Positions 25,901 through 33,354 of a DNA stretch of 64,000 bases are shown here, piece after piece. The notes beneath the pieces are model-generated. The model worked only from the letters and a program-made list of their open reading frames with translations. It ran no database searches and had not been told where the DNA came from. The number at the start of each line of letters is the position of its first letter. Positions within the stretch are counted from its first letter, which is position 1. The DNA comes from CAISIP01 sp031396205 (GTDB taxonomy: Bacteria; Pseudomonadota; Gammaproteobacteria; Burkholderiales; Burkholderiaceae_C). The stretch lies in NCBI GenBank assembly GCA_031396205.1, contig JANNKH010000085.1, positions 13,417 to 77,416 of the forward strand. Direction: 5' to 3'. Made by a program: the position numbers and the translations under genes.

Positions 25901-26114
25901 CTTCGACCGTTCGCCCGAACGCATGGCCAGCATGGGCTTTGGCCACGGCGAGCGCGAATGTCTGGGATATGCGCTGGCGCACCAGGTACTGCAACCAGTG
26001 ATCCAGGCCCTGATCGATGCACCGTCCAGGCCCGGGCTGGCAACGGGCTATGTGCCGCAGGTCGGCGGCAACCCCTATTTCCGCTTCCTGCACCACCTCG
26101 ATCTGGCATGGTGA
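22914..26114 (+). CDS. DyP-type heme peroxidase fused to cytochrome P450
   Basis: A 1066-residue two-heme fusion. Residues 1-165 are an N-terminal alpha/beta domain (FARFLPSRGVTVTY, LQVITEYDGDLDAYATDFIF, PLPVRDHPAEFVNFIRQ). Residues 166-655 are a DyP-type peroxidase of the fungal-like class, with GYRDGMSQP (distal Asp) near 358 and CPIGAHIRRMNPR, where His514 should bind heme. Residues 665-1066 are a complete P450: ExxR at 944-947 (ELVR) and heme loop FGHGERECLG with Cys1016. The I-helix reads LALAGFKPLEWL (900-904 AGFKP) instead of AGx[DE]T, so the proton-delivery pair is absent. No signal peptide. The ATG follows AAAGGAAG at a good distance, and the 3' end overlaps the next gene. Reaction unknown; peroxide-driven or hydroperoxide-isomerising chemistry is my inference. 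Confidence 0.9.
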   Translation: MAVNQHVPGLPPQAPAQVSRGLNLWLELRNPDDLPLLMAGIAQEQKATRAKLLQQGNVHFARFLPSRGVTVTYDDGSSKKLGVALQVITEYDGDLDAYATDFIFTIGKVFDIILTFVEGAPPLPVRDHPAEFVNFIRQANAVIVGPDSVPDWSLFSAYPQRTVLEMLGSAKTTQIPVADPALQPVNFLDVQANILHGVNRPLSRHFCLRFGDGFKARAFVGRLCTGHANTPKVSSAQWQDPAPAWYLNLGLTFRGLVALGVDEADQKMLKAHFTAFVEGPDNFRRARRNGDLFSSHPDTWVLGGTHHQVDLVLSLYAADPATLEAQSQLLKTSGSECNLELLVTQDAAALPDNQVHFGYRDGMSQPRLAIEGLYPSDRQSGDSRQPAASAGSFLLGATYTNMYGGAGSLAGLSPALATNATFAALRLMRQDVQAFEALLDEGERLYKGAGVKRDWLAAKLMGRWQSGTPTSLSSDPALEEPDARDRNDFDFAPGAADAVDFDDVDGVRCPIGAHIRRMNPRSSRVAGMPHSRRLIRRGMPYGQAFDKDKPDTAERGLLGIFLCADLERQFEFLLHTWANADFFATGIGGTQDPIMGAQAATGLAPMSAEFRCLAPDGKTPVTLGMPRLVHTRGSLYLMMPGLAGLQHLAGDATVDAATAPQAALQQCASSFDPSRFDPRSRSFLRDPYATYAKIHHELSPPIAYIESMDSVWVFGHDLIREVCTQTDVYYKREDPLIGPAGILTLDHPAHGATRAAINPLFGQAIKNAAADAKSIIAALLEPLNEGPVEWIRQFARPLSQRLFARVLAVDENNIADLLLRVELALSAHNPKGSPSSSADFARAIKGVGAWFLSAGDRTSDTTTQMPPLLRALYVLPFQDPTANLDKSKEFAANAACLALAGFKPLEWLIGLVTYHLLKRECHLLEQLRARQAAGKLDYKTVIDELVRYDTPLPMANRYTRGATTLGGMQLAEGARLTLVYAAANRDPRFAKPGCVDFDRSPERMASMGFGHGERECLGYALAHQVLQPVIQALIDAPSRPGLATGYVPQVGGNPYFRFLHHLDLAW

Positions 26115-28693
26115 CGCCCGCTCGTGGTACCAGTATGTCGAGCCTGCATTTCCACGACTTCTCGATCCACCCCGGCCAGCGCCGGGTCACGGTGCACGAC
26201 AAGACCGTCAAGCTGAGCGGGCGCGCTTTCGACGTGCTGATGGTGCTGGTCAACGGCCGCGACCGCGTCATCCGCAAGGACGAACTGCTCGATGCCGTCT
26301 GGCCCGGGGTCGTGGTCGAGGAAAACAACCTGCAGGTGCAGATCTCCAGCCTGCGCAAGCATCTCGGCGCCACGGCCATCGCCACGGTTCCCGGGCGCGG
26401 CTACCAGTTCACTGCATCTTCCGTCGATCCTGCGAACGCGGGTGGGGCGGTGGCCGCCGCGGCCGACTTCACACTGGAGCACGACCATCAGCGCGACGAA
26501 CGCGCTGGCAATATCCCGCTGATGCTGCCGCCGTTGTATGGGCGCGAGACTGAAATGGACGAGGTGTGCGATCTGCTGGCGCGCGCGCGCCTGCTGACCA
26601 TTACCGGCGCCGGCGGCATCGGCAAGACACGGGTCGCACTGGCCGCGGGCCACCGCATCGCGCCCCAGGAGACGCACGGCGTCTGGATGGTGGAGTTGGC
26701 TCCGTTGTCCGATCCACGGATGGTGGTCTCGGAAATCGCGCAGACAATGGGCGTGTCGCTGAACTCGGGCGAGCCGCAGACGCAGCTGCTGATCGACGCG
26801 CTGGCCGGTCAGAAATTGATGCTGATCCTGGACAACTGCGAGCATCTGCTGGAGGCCGTTGCCGACGTTGCGTCCGAACTGCTGGCGCAACTGCCATTGC
26901 TGCGCATTCTGGTGACCAGCCAGGAACTGCTCAAACTCGAGAACGAGCGGGTGTTCAGGCTCAACCCACTGAGCCTGCCCCATACGGTCGACCCGGCCGA
27001 TCTGCAGGCCAGCGGCGCGATCCAGTTGCTGGTGGCCCGAGTGCAGGCGGTGCAGCGGCAATTTCAACTCAGCGCACTGACCACGCCAGCGGCGGTCGAC
27101 ATCTGCCGCCACCTGGATGGCGTACCCCTGGCGATCGAACTGGCGTCGGCGCGCATTCCGATGCTGGGCATCACCGGTGTACGCGATCGGCTGGACGAGT
27201 TGTTCCGCCTGCTGACCGGAGACGCGCGGGTGCGCCTGCGCCGCCACCAGACCTTGCGCGCCACACTGGACTGGAGCTACCAGTTGCTCGACGCGCGCGA
27301 GCAGGCATTGCTGTGCCGGCTGGGCGTGTTTGCCGGCGGCTTTTCCATCGAGGGCGCCCAATTGATAGCCAACGACCTGTTCGACGATGACTGGCAGACG
27401 CTCGAAACCCTGGCGGCCCTGGTCGACAAGTCGCTGATCCAGGTCAACGCACTGCCGATTCCCCGCTACAGCCTGCTCGAGACGACCCGCGCCTACGCAA
27501 TGGAACAACTGGCTTTGCAGGCCCGCACCGATGTCGGCCTGGCACGCCATGCGCGCACGACGCGTATCGTCTGCGAACGCGCAGCCAAGCGGCGCGACAT
27601 GGACCTTATCTGGCAGGAAATGGCCAACGTGCGGGCCGCGTTCAATTGGGCGATCAAGTCTCCGCAGGACAACGAAACCGCCGTGGCGCTGGCCACCGTC
27701 TCGTCGGTGGTGCTGGCCGTGGGCGGCCTGGTGGGTGAGGCACTGGACCGTCTGCTCAAGGTAGAGCCGTTGGTAGGTCCCGCCCTGCCGCTGGAACTGG
27801 CGGCCCAGTACTGGCAGTGGCTCGGCCGTTGCGGCATCGACGGCCGGCTTCCCACCAGCAAATGCCTGGCCGCGTTCGAGAAGGCCGAGGCGCTGTTTCG
27901 CGGATTGAGCAACCGCCGGCATGTACATGCCTGCATGCGCATGCGAGCGGAGGCCCTGCTGGAACTGGGCGACCTGGGCGCCGCCCGACACGCGCTCAAT
28001 GACGCCCATGCGCTGGAGCACAGTGGCTGGGCTGTCGCCGACCGGATGCGGCGGCTACGCGTGCAAGGACTCGTACACGCCGCCGCAGGCGAGTACACCG
28101 AAGGCCTGGAACTGGTGGGCAAGGCGCTGGATTTGGCGCTGTCCAACGATATCGATCGCTATGCGATGACGCTGGCCAACGACCAGGCCAGCATCCGCCT
28201 GAACATGGGCGACGCCGCCGCTGCGGAAGCCGGGTTCCGGAGTCTGATCGCCCAGGGCGGGCGGGGGCCCGAACAGGGCCTCACCCTGGGCTACGCCCGG
28301 ATCCGGCTCGCGGTGGCCTTGCTGATGCAAGGCAAGATCGACGACTGCTACGCGGTTGCACTCGATAGCGTGCAAGCCTTGCAGCGCAGCGGTATCCTGA
28401 TCGCGCGCGGCGACCTGTTCGCCTGGATCCTGACTGCGCGCGGCCACCATGTGGACGCCTGCGCAGTGCTGGGCGCAGCCCAGGCGTTCCGCGACCAGCG
28501 CCAACTGGAGGCTGACGCCACCGAACGGCGGGCCAGGACCGAAGCGCTCAGGGCGATCGCTGGCGCACTGGACGCAAGCACGTTTCAGGAGCTCATGTCC
28601 GAAGCGGCGGCCCTGGCAGAGGGCACGCTGGCCAACACCCTGGTATCCATCCTGCGCATGCCGCAGCCGCATCACGCCGTCGATGGCGGTTGA
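26108..28693 (+). CDS. Winged-helix / NB-ARC ATPase / TPR transcriptional regulator
   Basis: An 861-residue regulator. Residues 10-105 are an OmpR-type winged helix (LSGRAFDVLMVLVNGRDRVI, NNLQVQISSLRKHLG, VPGRGYQF). A STAND-type ATPase follows with Walker A TGAGGIGKTR near residue 166, Walker B LMLILDNCEHLL, and the DGVPLAIELASARIP motif. The C-terminal third is helical and TPR-like (ALLELGDLGAARHALNDAHA, GLVHAAAGEYTEGLELVGKA). No receiver or effector domain is obvious. The first ATG overlaps the end of the DyP-P450 gene by 7 nt; an internal ATG at 26135 is an alternative. The overlap says it is made together with the enzyme. Similar wHTH-AAA regulators are common in Burkholderiales, with unknown ligands. 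Confidence 0.88.
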   Translation: MVTPARGTSMSSLHFHDFSIHPGQRRVTVHDKTVKLSGRAFDVLMVLVNGRDRVIRKDELLDAVWPGVVVEENNLQVQISSLRKHLGATAIATVPGRGYQFTASSVDPANAGGAVAAAADFTLEHDHQRDERAGNIPLMLPPLYGRETEMDEVCDLLARARLLTITGAGGIGKTRVALAAGHRIAPQETHGVWMVELAPLSDPRMVVSEIAQTMGVSLNSGEPQTQLLIDALAGQKLMLILDNCEHLLEAVADVASELLAQLPLLRILVTSQELLKLENERVFRLNPLSLPHTVDPADLQASGAIQLLVARVQAVQRQFQLSALTTPAAVDICRHLDGVPLAIELASARIPMLGITGVRDRLDELFRLLTGDARVRLRRHQTLRATLDWSYQLLDAREQALLCRLGVFAGGFSIEGAQLIANDLFDDDWQTLETLAALVDKSLIQVNALPIPRYSLLETTRAYAMEQLALQARTDVGLARHARTTRIVCERAAKRRDMDLIWQEMANVRAAFNWAIKSPQDNETAVALATVSSVVLAVGGLVGEALDRLLKVEPLVGPALPLELAAQYWQWLGRCGIDGRLPTSKCLAAFEKAEALFRGLSNRRHVHACMRMRAEALLELGDLGAARHALNDAHALEHSGWAVADRMRRLRVQGLVHAAAGEYTEGLELVGKALDLALSNDIDRYAMTLANDQASIRLNMGDAAAAEAGFRSLIAQGGRGPEQGLTLGYARIRLAVALLMQGKIDDCYAVALDSVQALQRSGILIARGDLFAWILTARGHHVDACAVLGAAQAFRDQRQLEADATERRARTEALRAIAGALDASTFQELMSEAAALAEGTLANTLVSILRMPQPHHAVDGG

Positions 28694-28699
28694 TCGCCG

Positions 28700-29440
28700 C
28701 TAATTGCCTGCCCCGTGCAGCCGCTGCACTTCGGCCTGCAGATCGCGCGCCCAGCCGCGCCGGTCACGTCCATCGGCCTGTTGCGCCAGCCCGAACCGTA
28801 CTACCGCGTGCAGACCGGTGGCCCCCAGCGTGCGCCAGATCGACCCGACCAGGGACTCATTGCCGACATAGCTGACCGCGCGGCTGTTGCGGCCCTGCGC
28901 ATCGACATAGCGCAGCGCCACCGGCTGCACCGGTGCCGGCGCCGAGATGGCGGCCTGGATCAGATTGGCGTGGAACGGCAACAGGGCGCTGCCGTCGCCG
29001 GTTGTACCTTCGGGAAATACTGCCAGGATGTCACCCTCCTGCAGCGCCTGCACCATATCGTGCACCACCCGCTTGGCATCGCGCCGGGACTTGCGCTCGA
29101 TGTACAGCGTACCCGCGCCAGTGGCCAGTTGACCCACGATCGGCCAACGGCCGACATCGGCCTTGGACACAAAGCGGCAATGGTGGGCCGCATGCAGCAC
29201 CACGATGTCGAGCCACGACACATGGTTGGCGATCAGCAGCACCGGCCCGGTGGTCGGCGGCGCGCCATCGACATCGAGTGTCACGCCCAGTCGCGGCAGC
29301 ATCGCCGCGGCCCAGACCTGCACCCGCAGGTCGCGCTGTTGCTGTGTCAGGCTCGGAAACCGCAAAGCGATGACGGCCAGCGCGTGCAGCATATGCACCA
29401 GCACCCACCATCCTCGCCACGCCACCCGCAGCGATTTCAC
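28700..29440 (-). CDS. plsC: 1-acyl-sn-glycerol-3-phosphate acyltransferase
   Basis: A 246-residue membrane-associated acyltransferase that makes phosphatidic acid. The HX4D motif is NHVSWLD (His73, Asp78), and VFPEGTT is the acceptor-binding block; a hydrophobic helix lies at the N-terminus. The GTG start shares four bases (GTGA) with the stop of pyrX, so it is the last gene of the pyr operon and translationally coupled. Confidence 0.9.
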   Translation of the reverse strand: MKSLRVAWRGWWVLVHMLHALAVIALRFPSLTQQQRDLRVQVWAAAMLPRLGVTLDVDGAPPTTGPVLLIANHVSWLDIVVLHAAHHCRFVSKADVGRWPIVGQLATGAGTLYIERKSRRDAKRVVHDMVQALQEGDILAVFPEGTTGDGSALLPFHANLIQAAISAPAPVQPVALRYVDAQGRNSRAVSYVGNESLVGSIWRTLGATGLHAVVRFGLAQQADGRDRRGWARDLQAEVQRLHGAGN

Positions 29441-30729
29441 GCTTCAAACGCGAGATACCCGCCCACCATGGTGCAGCACACCCGCGAGCGCATCGCGTAG
29501 CCAGAAAACGGCGTGTGTTTGCCCTGGCTGCGCAGGTTGGCCGCGTTGATGACCCATTCCGGATTCGGGTCGTAGACACAGATGTCGGCCAGGCCACCGA
29601 CGACCAGCTGGCCGCCACCCGATCGTGACGCGCCGCCGTTTCCCGCCATGATGCGCGCCGGCTCGCTGGTCAGGACCGCCAGCGCTCGGGACAACACGAC
29701 GCCGGATTCGACGGCCCATTTCAGCGCCATGCCCAGCAGCAGTTCGAGACCGGTGGCGCCCGGCTCACTTTCCGCAAACGGCAAGGTCTTCTGGTCTTCG
29801 CCAACCGGATTGTGGTCCGACACCAGAGCATCGATGGTGCCATCGGCCAGCGCCTGGCGGATCGCATCGCGGTCGCGCTGCTGGCGCAGCGGCGGCATCA
29901 GGTGCGAGCGGCTGTCGAAATAGCCGATGTCGGTATCGACCAGATGCAGCGAATGGATGCTGGCATCGCAGGTCAGCGGCAGGCCCTCGGCCTTGGCCTG
30001 GCGCACCAGCGCCAGTCCGGCGGCACTGCTGAGTCGGCACAGGTGTACCCGCGCGCCGGTGGAGCGCATCAGCTCGACGATGGCAAAGATCGCAATCGTC
30101 TCGGCCGCCACCGGTATGCCGGTCAGGCCCATGCGGGTGGCCAGCGGCCCGCTGGCAACCACGCCGGTACCCAGGTCCCGGTCCTGCGGACGCAACCACA
30201 CCGTATAGCCAAAGGTGCTGGCGTATTGCAACGCGCGCAACAGAATCTGCAGATTGGGCAATGGCACATCGGCCTGGGAAAACCCGACACAACCGGCCTG
30301 CGTCAACGTGACCATCTCGGTCAGCACGTCCCCGCGCAGGCCGCGCGTCAGTGCGCCGAGCGGAAATACCCGGCACTGGTGCAGCTTCTCCGAGCGGTAG
30401 CGCAGCATCTCGACCAGGCCCGGTTCGTCGAGCACCGGATCGGTGTCGGGCGGGCACACCAGGCTGGTGATGCCGCCGGCCACCGCCGCTCCCATTTCCG
30501 ACTGCAGCATATGGGCGTGTTCGTGGCCGGGCTCACGCAGCCGCGCGGCCAGGTCCACCAGGCCGGGCGCGACGACGCAGTTGCTGGCGTCGATGGTCTT
30601 GTTGGGCAGGAAGTCCGCGCCAACCGCACCGATGGACACGATGCGACCCGCTGCCACGGCGACATCGGCCAGCTGGTCGAACCCGCTGGCCGGGTCCACC
30701 ACCCTGCCGCCCTTGATCAGTATTTTCAT
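29437..30729 (-). CDS. pyrX: Dihydroorotase-like, catalytically dead ATCase partner PyrX (PyrC')
   Basis: A 430-residue class I dihydroorotase homologue. The metal motif DxHxHxRxPG is degenerate, reading LVDLAARLREPG, so both metal-binding histidines are gone and it should not catalyse the dihydroorotase step. In pseudomonads and relatives such a protein (PyrC') forms the dodecameric scaffold needed for aspartate carbamoyltransferase activity. Other family blocks are intact (VSDHNPVGEDQKTLPF, the AMRSRVCCTMVGGYLAF end). It lies 21 bp after pyrB. A genuine dihydroorotase with an intact motif is encoded at 51935. Confidence 0.9.
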   Translation of the reverse strand: MKILIKGGRVVDPASGFDQLADVAVAAGRIVSIGAVGADFLPNKTIDASNCVVAPGLVDLAARLREPGHEHAHMLQSEMGAAVAGGITSLVCPPDTDPVLDEPGLVEMLRYRSEKLHQCRVFPLGALTRGLRGDVLTEMVTLTQAGCVGFSQADVPLPNLQILLRALQYASTFGYTVWLRPQDRDLGTGVVASGPLATRMGLTGIPVAAETIAIFAIVELMRSTGARVHLCRLSSAAGLALVRQAKAEGLPLTCDASIHSLHLVDTDIGYFDSRSHLMPPLRQQRDRDAIRQALADGTIDALVSDHNPVGEDQKTLPFAESEPGATGLELLLGMALKWAVESGVVLSRALAVLTSEPARIMAGNGGASRSGGGQLVVGGLADICVYDPNPEWVINAANLRSQGKHTPFSGYAMRSRVCCTMVGGYLAFEA

Positions 30730-30750
30730 GACGCGTCCAGACCCATGGCT

Positions 30751-31716
30751 TTAACTTGCCTCGTTGCCGGCGACCAGGCTCATCACCGCCATCCGCACTG
30801 CAATACCGAAAGTCACCTGCGGCAGGATCACGCTCTGCGCACCGTCGACCACCTCGGAGTCGATCTCCACGCCCCGGTTGATGGGTCCGGGATGCATGAC
30901 GATCGCGTCGGGTTTGGCCAGTCGCAGGGTCTCGGCGGTCAGGCCGTAGCTCATGAAGAACTCCTGCGCCGAGGGCAACAGGGCGCCGCTCATGCGCTCG
31001 TTCTGCAGCCGCAACGTGATCACCACGTCGCAATCGCGAATGCCCTCGGCCAGCGTATGGCATACCCGCACGCCCATCTGCGCCATGTCGGCCGGCACCA
31101 GGGTCTTGGGGCCGACCACCCGCACCTCGGCGCAGCCCAGCGTCGTGAGCGCATGGATGTCGGAACGCGCCACGCGCGAGTGCAGCACATCACCGACGAT
31201 CGCCACCGTGAGGTTGGAAAAATCCTTCTTGTAGTGGCGGATCGTGAACATGTCCAGCAGACCCTGGGTCGGGTGCGCATGGCGCCCGTCGCCGGCATTG
31301 ATCACGTGTACATGGGGCGCCACATGTTTGGCGATCAGGTAGGGTGCACCGGACTCGCTGTGGCGCACGACGAAGATATCGGCCGCCATCGCGCTCAGGT
31401 TGGCAATGGTGTCGAGCAGGGACTCGCCCTTGGAGGCCGACGAACGCGTGATATCGAGGTTGATGACGTCGGCGCTCAGCCGCTTGGCCGCGATCTCGAA
31501 GGTGGTGCGGGTGCGGGTGGAGTTCTCGAAGAACAGGTTGAACACACTGCGCCCGCGCAGCAGCGGCACCTTCTTGACGTCGCGGTCGTTGACGCTGACA
31601 AAGCTCTCCGCGGTGTCCAGCACCTGGCGCAGGATGCTGGCCGGCAGGCCTTCGATCGACAGCAGATGGACCAGCTCGCCATTCTTGTTCAACTGGGGAT
31701 TTCGTCGGTACAACAC
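30751..31716 (-). CDS. pyrB: Aspartate carbamoyltransferase catalytic subunit
   Basis: A 321-residue ATCase that condenses carbamoyl phosphate with aspartate. The carbamoyl-phosphate loop is FFENSTRTRTTFE, the SASKGESLLDT loop is complete, and VMHPGPINRGVEID carries the aspartate-binding region. GTG at 31716 gives the standard start (LYRRNPQLNKNGEL) and follows GAGAAGG; an upstream TTG is less likely. It sits between pyrR and pyrX, which together form the ATCase-PyrC' assembly. Confidence 0.92.
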   Translation of the reverse strand: MLYRRNPQLNKNGELVHLLSIEGLPASILRQVLDTAESFVSVNDRDVKKVPLLRGRSVFNLFFENSTRTRTTFEIAAKRLSADVINLDITRSSASKGESLLDTIANLSAMAADIFVVRHSESGAPYLIAKHVAPHVHVINAGDGRHAHPTQGLLDMFTIRHYKKDFSNLTVAIVGDVLHSRVARSDIHALTTLGCAEVRVVGPKTLVPADMAQMGVRVCHTLAEGIRDCDVVITLRLQNERMSGALLPSAQEFFMSYGLTAETLRLAKPDAIVMHPGPINRGVEIDSEVVDGAQSVILPQVTFGIAVRMAVMSLVAGNEAS

Positions 31717-31773
31717 GCTGCGCCCTTCTCGGTGTCTAGGCCGTTCGCCGGCGATCGCGTGCGGCAATAGGCA

Positions 31774-32319
31774 TCATGGCCGGTCCTCGATGACGACCGA
31801 CAGAACGCCCGCCGCATCCCGGCGCATGGTGACCGACTTGCTGGCCGGCAACACCACGCGCGCGGCGGCAAAATCGGCCTGGATCGGCAGTTCGCGTCCA
31901 TTGCGCTCGACCAGCACTGCCAGCATCACGCTGGCCGGCCGGCCGAAGTCGTACAGCTCATTGACCACGGCCCGAATGGTGCGACCGGTGTACAGCACGT
32001 CATCGATCACGATGATGTGCGCGCCGTTGACATCAAAGCCCAACCGGGTCGGTTCGCGCGCAGACAGGCCACGCTGGGCGAAATCGTCACGGTGCATCGC
32101 CGACGACAACACACCATGCTCGCCCGGCATGTTCAGGTCGGCCTGCAAACGCTGCGCCAGCCAGGCACCGCCGGTGGCAATACCCACCAGCCGCGCATCG
32201 GGTCGGCGCAAGGCCCCGACGCCCTTGACCAGGGCCTGGTAGAGCGCGGGCGCGTCACGCACGGCATCGGCAGCCGCCCCGGCCTGTGCGGCGTTGTCTG
32301 GCGCTGCCGAGGGCGTCAT
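31774..32319 (-). CDS. pyrR: PyrR-like bifunctional pyr regulator / uracil phosphoribosyltransferase
   Basis: A 181-residue type I phosphoribosyltransferase-fold protein. The PRPP loop is IIVIDDVLYTGRTIRAV; GIATGGAWLAQRL and the DFxxRG segment match PyrR. In Gram-positives PyrR regulates pyr mRNA; in Betaproteobacteria its regulatory role is less clear and it may act mainly as a uracil phosphoribosyltransferase. It overlaps ruvX by four bases (ATGA) and precedes pyrB. Confidence 0.9.
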   Translation of the reverse strand: MTPSAAPDNAAQAGAAADAVRDAPALYQALVKGVGALRRPDARLVGIATGGAWLAQRLQADLNMPGEHGVLSSAMHRDDFAQRGLSAREPTRLGFDVNGAHIIVIDDVLYTGRTIRAVVNELYDFGRPASVMLAVLVERNGRELPIQADFAAARVVLPASKSVTMRRDAAGVLSVVIEDRP

Positions 32320-32741
32320 GGGGCGCTGCGCAAGAATTGCTCAAGGATGATGCAGGCCGCGCCGGCATCGGGATCATGGACGCCATTGGACAAGGCTTCG
32401 GTCGTGCTGTAGCGCTCGTCCACCTCGAACACCGGCAACTTGAATCGGCTGCGCAGTGCGCGGGCGAACTTGCGCGCAAGCAGGGTGTTCTGGTGTTCGG
32501 CGCCATCGGGATGCAGCGGAATGCCGACCACCAGGGCCTGCGGCTGCCATTCATCGAGTTGCAGCCCGATCTGATCGAGCCGGCGCTGCGTCTCGCGGGC
32601 CTGTATCGTGGGCAGTGGCCGCGCCTGGCCCAGCAGCCGCGACGCATAGGCCACGCCGGTACGCCGGGTACCGAAATCGAGCGCCATGAAGGTCAACAAG
32701 TCGGCAGCCACCAACGAACGTGGCGCCTGCAGCTCAGGCAT
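32316..32741 (-). CDS. ruvX: RuvX/YqgF, Holliday-junction-resolvase-fold nuclease for rRNA processing
   Basis: A 141-residue RNase H-fold protein. The acidic active-site motifs are MALDFGTRRTGVA, LVVGIPLHPDG and VDERYSTTEA with DAGAACIILEQFL at the end. Homologues process the 5' end of 16S rRNA precursor; a role in recombination is older annotation. The start overlaps the yqgE stop by 8 nt and the stop overlaps pyrR. Confidence 0.92.
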   Translation of the reverse strand: MPELQAPRSLVAADLLTFMALDFGTRRTGVAYASRLLGQARPLPTIQARETQRRLDQIGLQLDEWQPQALVVGIPLHPDGAEHQNTLLARKFARALRSRFKLPVFEVDERYSTTEALSNGVHDPDAGAACIILEQFLRSAP

Positions 32742-33333
32742 GACCCGCCTGTGGCGACAACATCCATACCTGCAACCCCAGCAGACCCAGGGCCTTGTCG
32801 TAGCGCTGGTCCACCGGCGTATCGAATATAACTGCCCGGTCGGCATCCACCGTCAGCCAGCTGTTGTCGCCCAGTTCGGCTTCCAGTTGCCCCTCGCCCC
32901 AGGCCGAATAGCCCAGGGACACCAGCACCCGGCGCGGTCCGTTGCCGGTGGACAGTGCCTCGAGCACGTCCTTGGAGGTAGTCATTTCCAGCCCGCCGGG
33001 TATCGACATGGTGGAGGCATACACCGACTCATCGGGTTTGTCGGCCTCGGCAAAAAAAGGCTCGTGCAACACGAAGCCGCGATCGGTCTGGACCGGGCCG
33101 CCGCGGAACACCGGCAGCTGCAGCAGGTCGTCGCGCCCCAGTGGCAGCTGCACCTTGTCAAACAGGCCCTGGAGATTGATGTCGCTGGGCTTGTTGATCA
33201 CCAGGCCCAAGGCGCCGCGTTCGCTGTGCTCGCACACGTACACCACGCTGCGCGAGAATGCCACATCTTCAAGGCCGGGCATGGCGATCAGGAAATGATT
33301 CGTCAGGTTGATCGGCGCAGAATCGTCGGGCAT
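32734..33333 (-). CDS. yqgE: YqgE/AlgH family protein
   Basis: A 199-residue DUF179 protein. Conserved blocks are LTNHFLIAMPGLEDVAFSRS, YVCEHSERGALGLVINKP, FRGGPVQTDRGFVLH and a C-terminal segment around FDTPVDQRYDKALGLLG. Biochemical role unknown. It heads the yqgE-ruvX-pyrR-pyrB-pyrX-plsC operon and is divergent from the photolyase gene with 21 bp between starts, so the two promoters overlap. Confidence 0.92.
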   Translation of the reverse strand: MPDDSAPINLTNHFLIAMPGLEDVAFSRSVVYVCEHSERGALGLVINKPSDINLQGLFDKVQLPLGRDDLLQLPVFRGGPVQTDRGFVLHEPFFAEADKPDESVYASTMSIPGGLEMTTSKDVLEALSTGNGPRRVLVSLGYSAWGEGQLEAELGDNSWLTVDADRAVIFDTPVDQRYDKALGLLGLQVWMLSPQAGHA

Positions 33334-33354
33334 GCAGGAATTTTAACGGCCCCC

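Noticed and set aside
22914..26114. DyP and P450 considered as two adjacent genes fused by error
   Set aside because: No stop, start or ribosome-binding site lies in the linker near 24900-24930, and the frame is continuous with normal codon use on both sides.
26075..28021. Minus-strand frame of 648 codons
   Set aside because: Antisense to the wHTH-NB-ARC regulator; no family motif.
29812..31770. Plus-strand open frame of 652 codons over the pyr genes
   Set aside because: Exactly opposite pyrX and pyrB, which have full-length family matches; composition is that of an antisense shadow.
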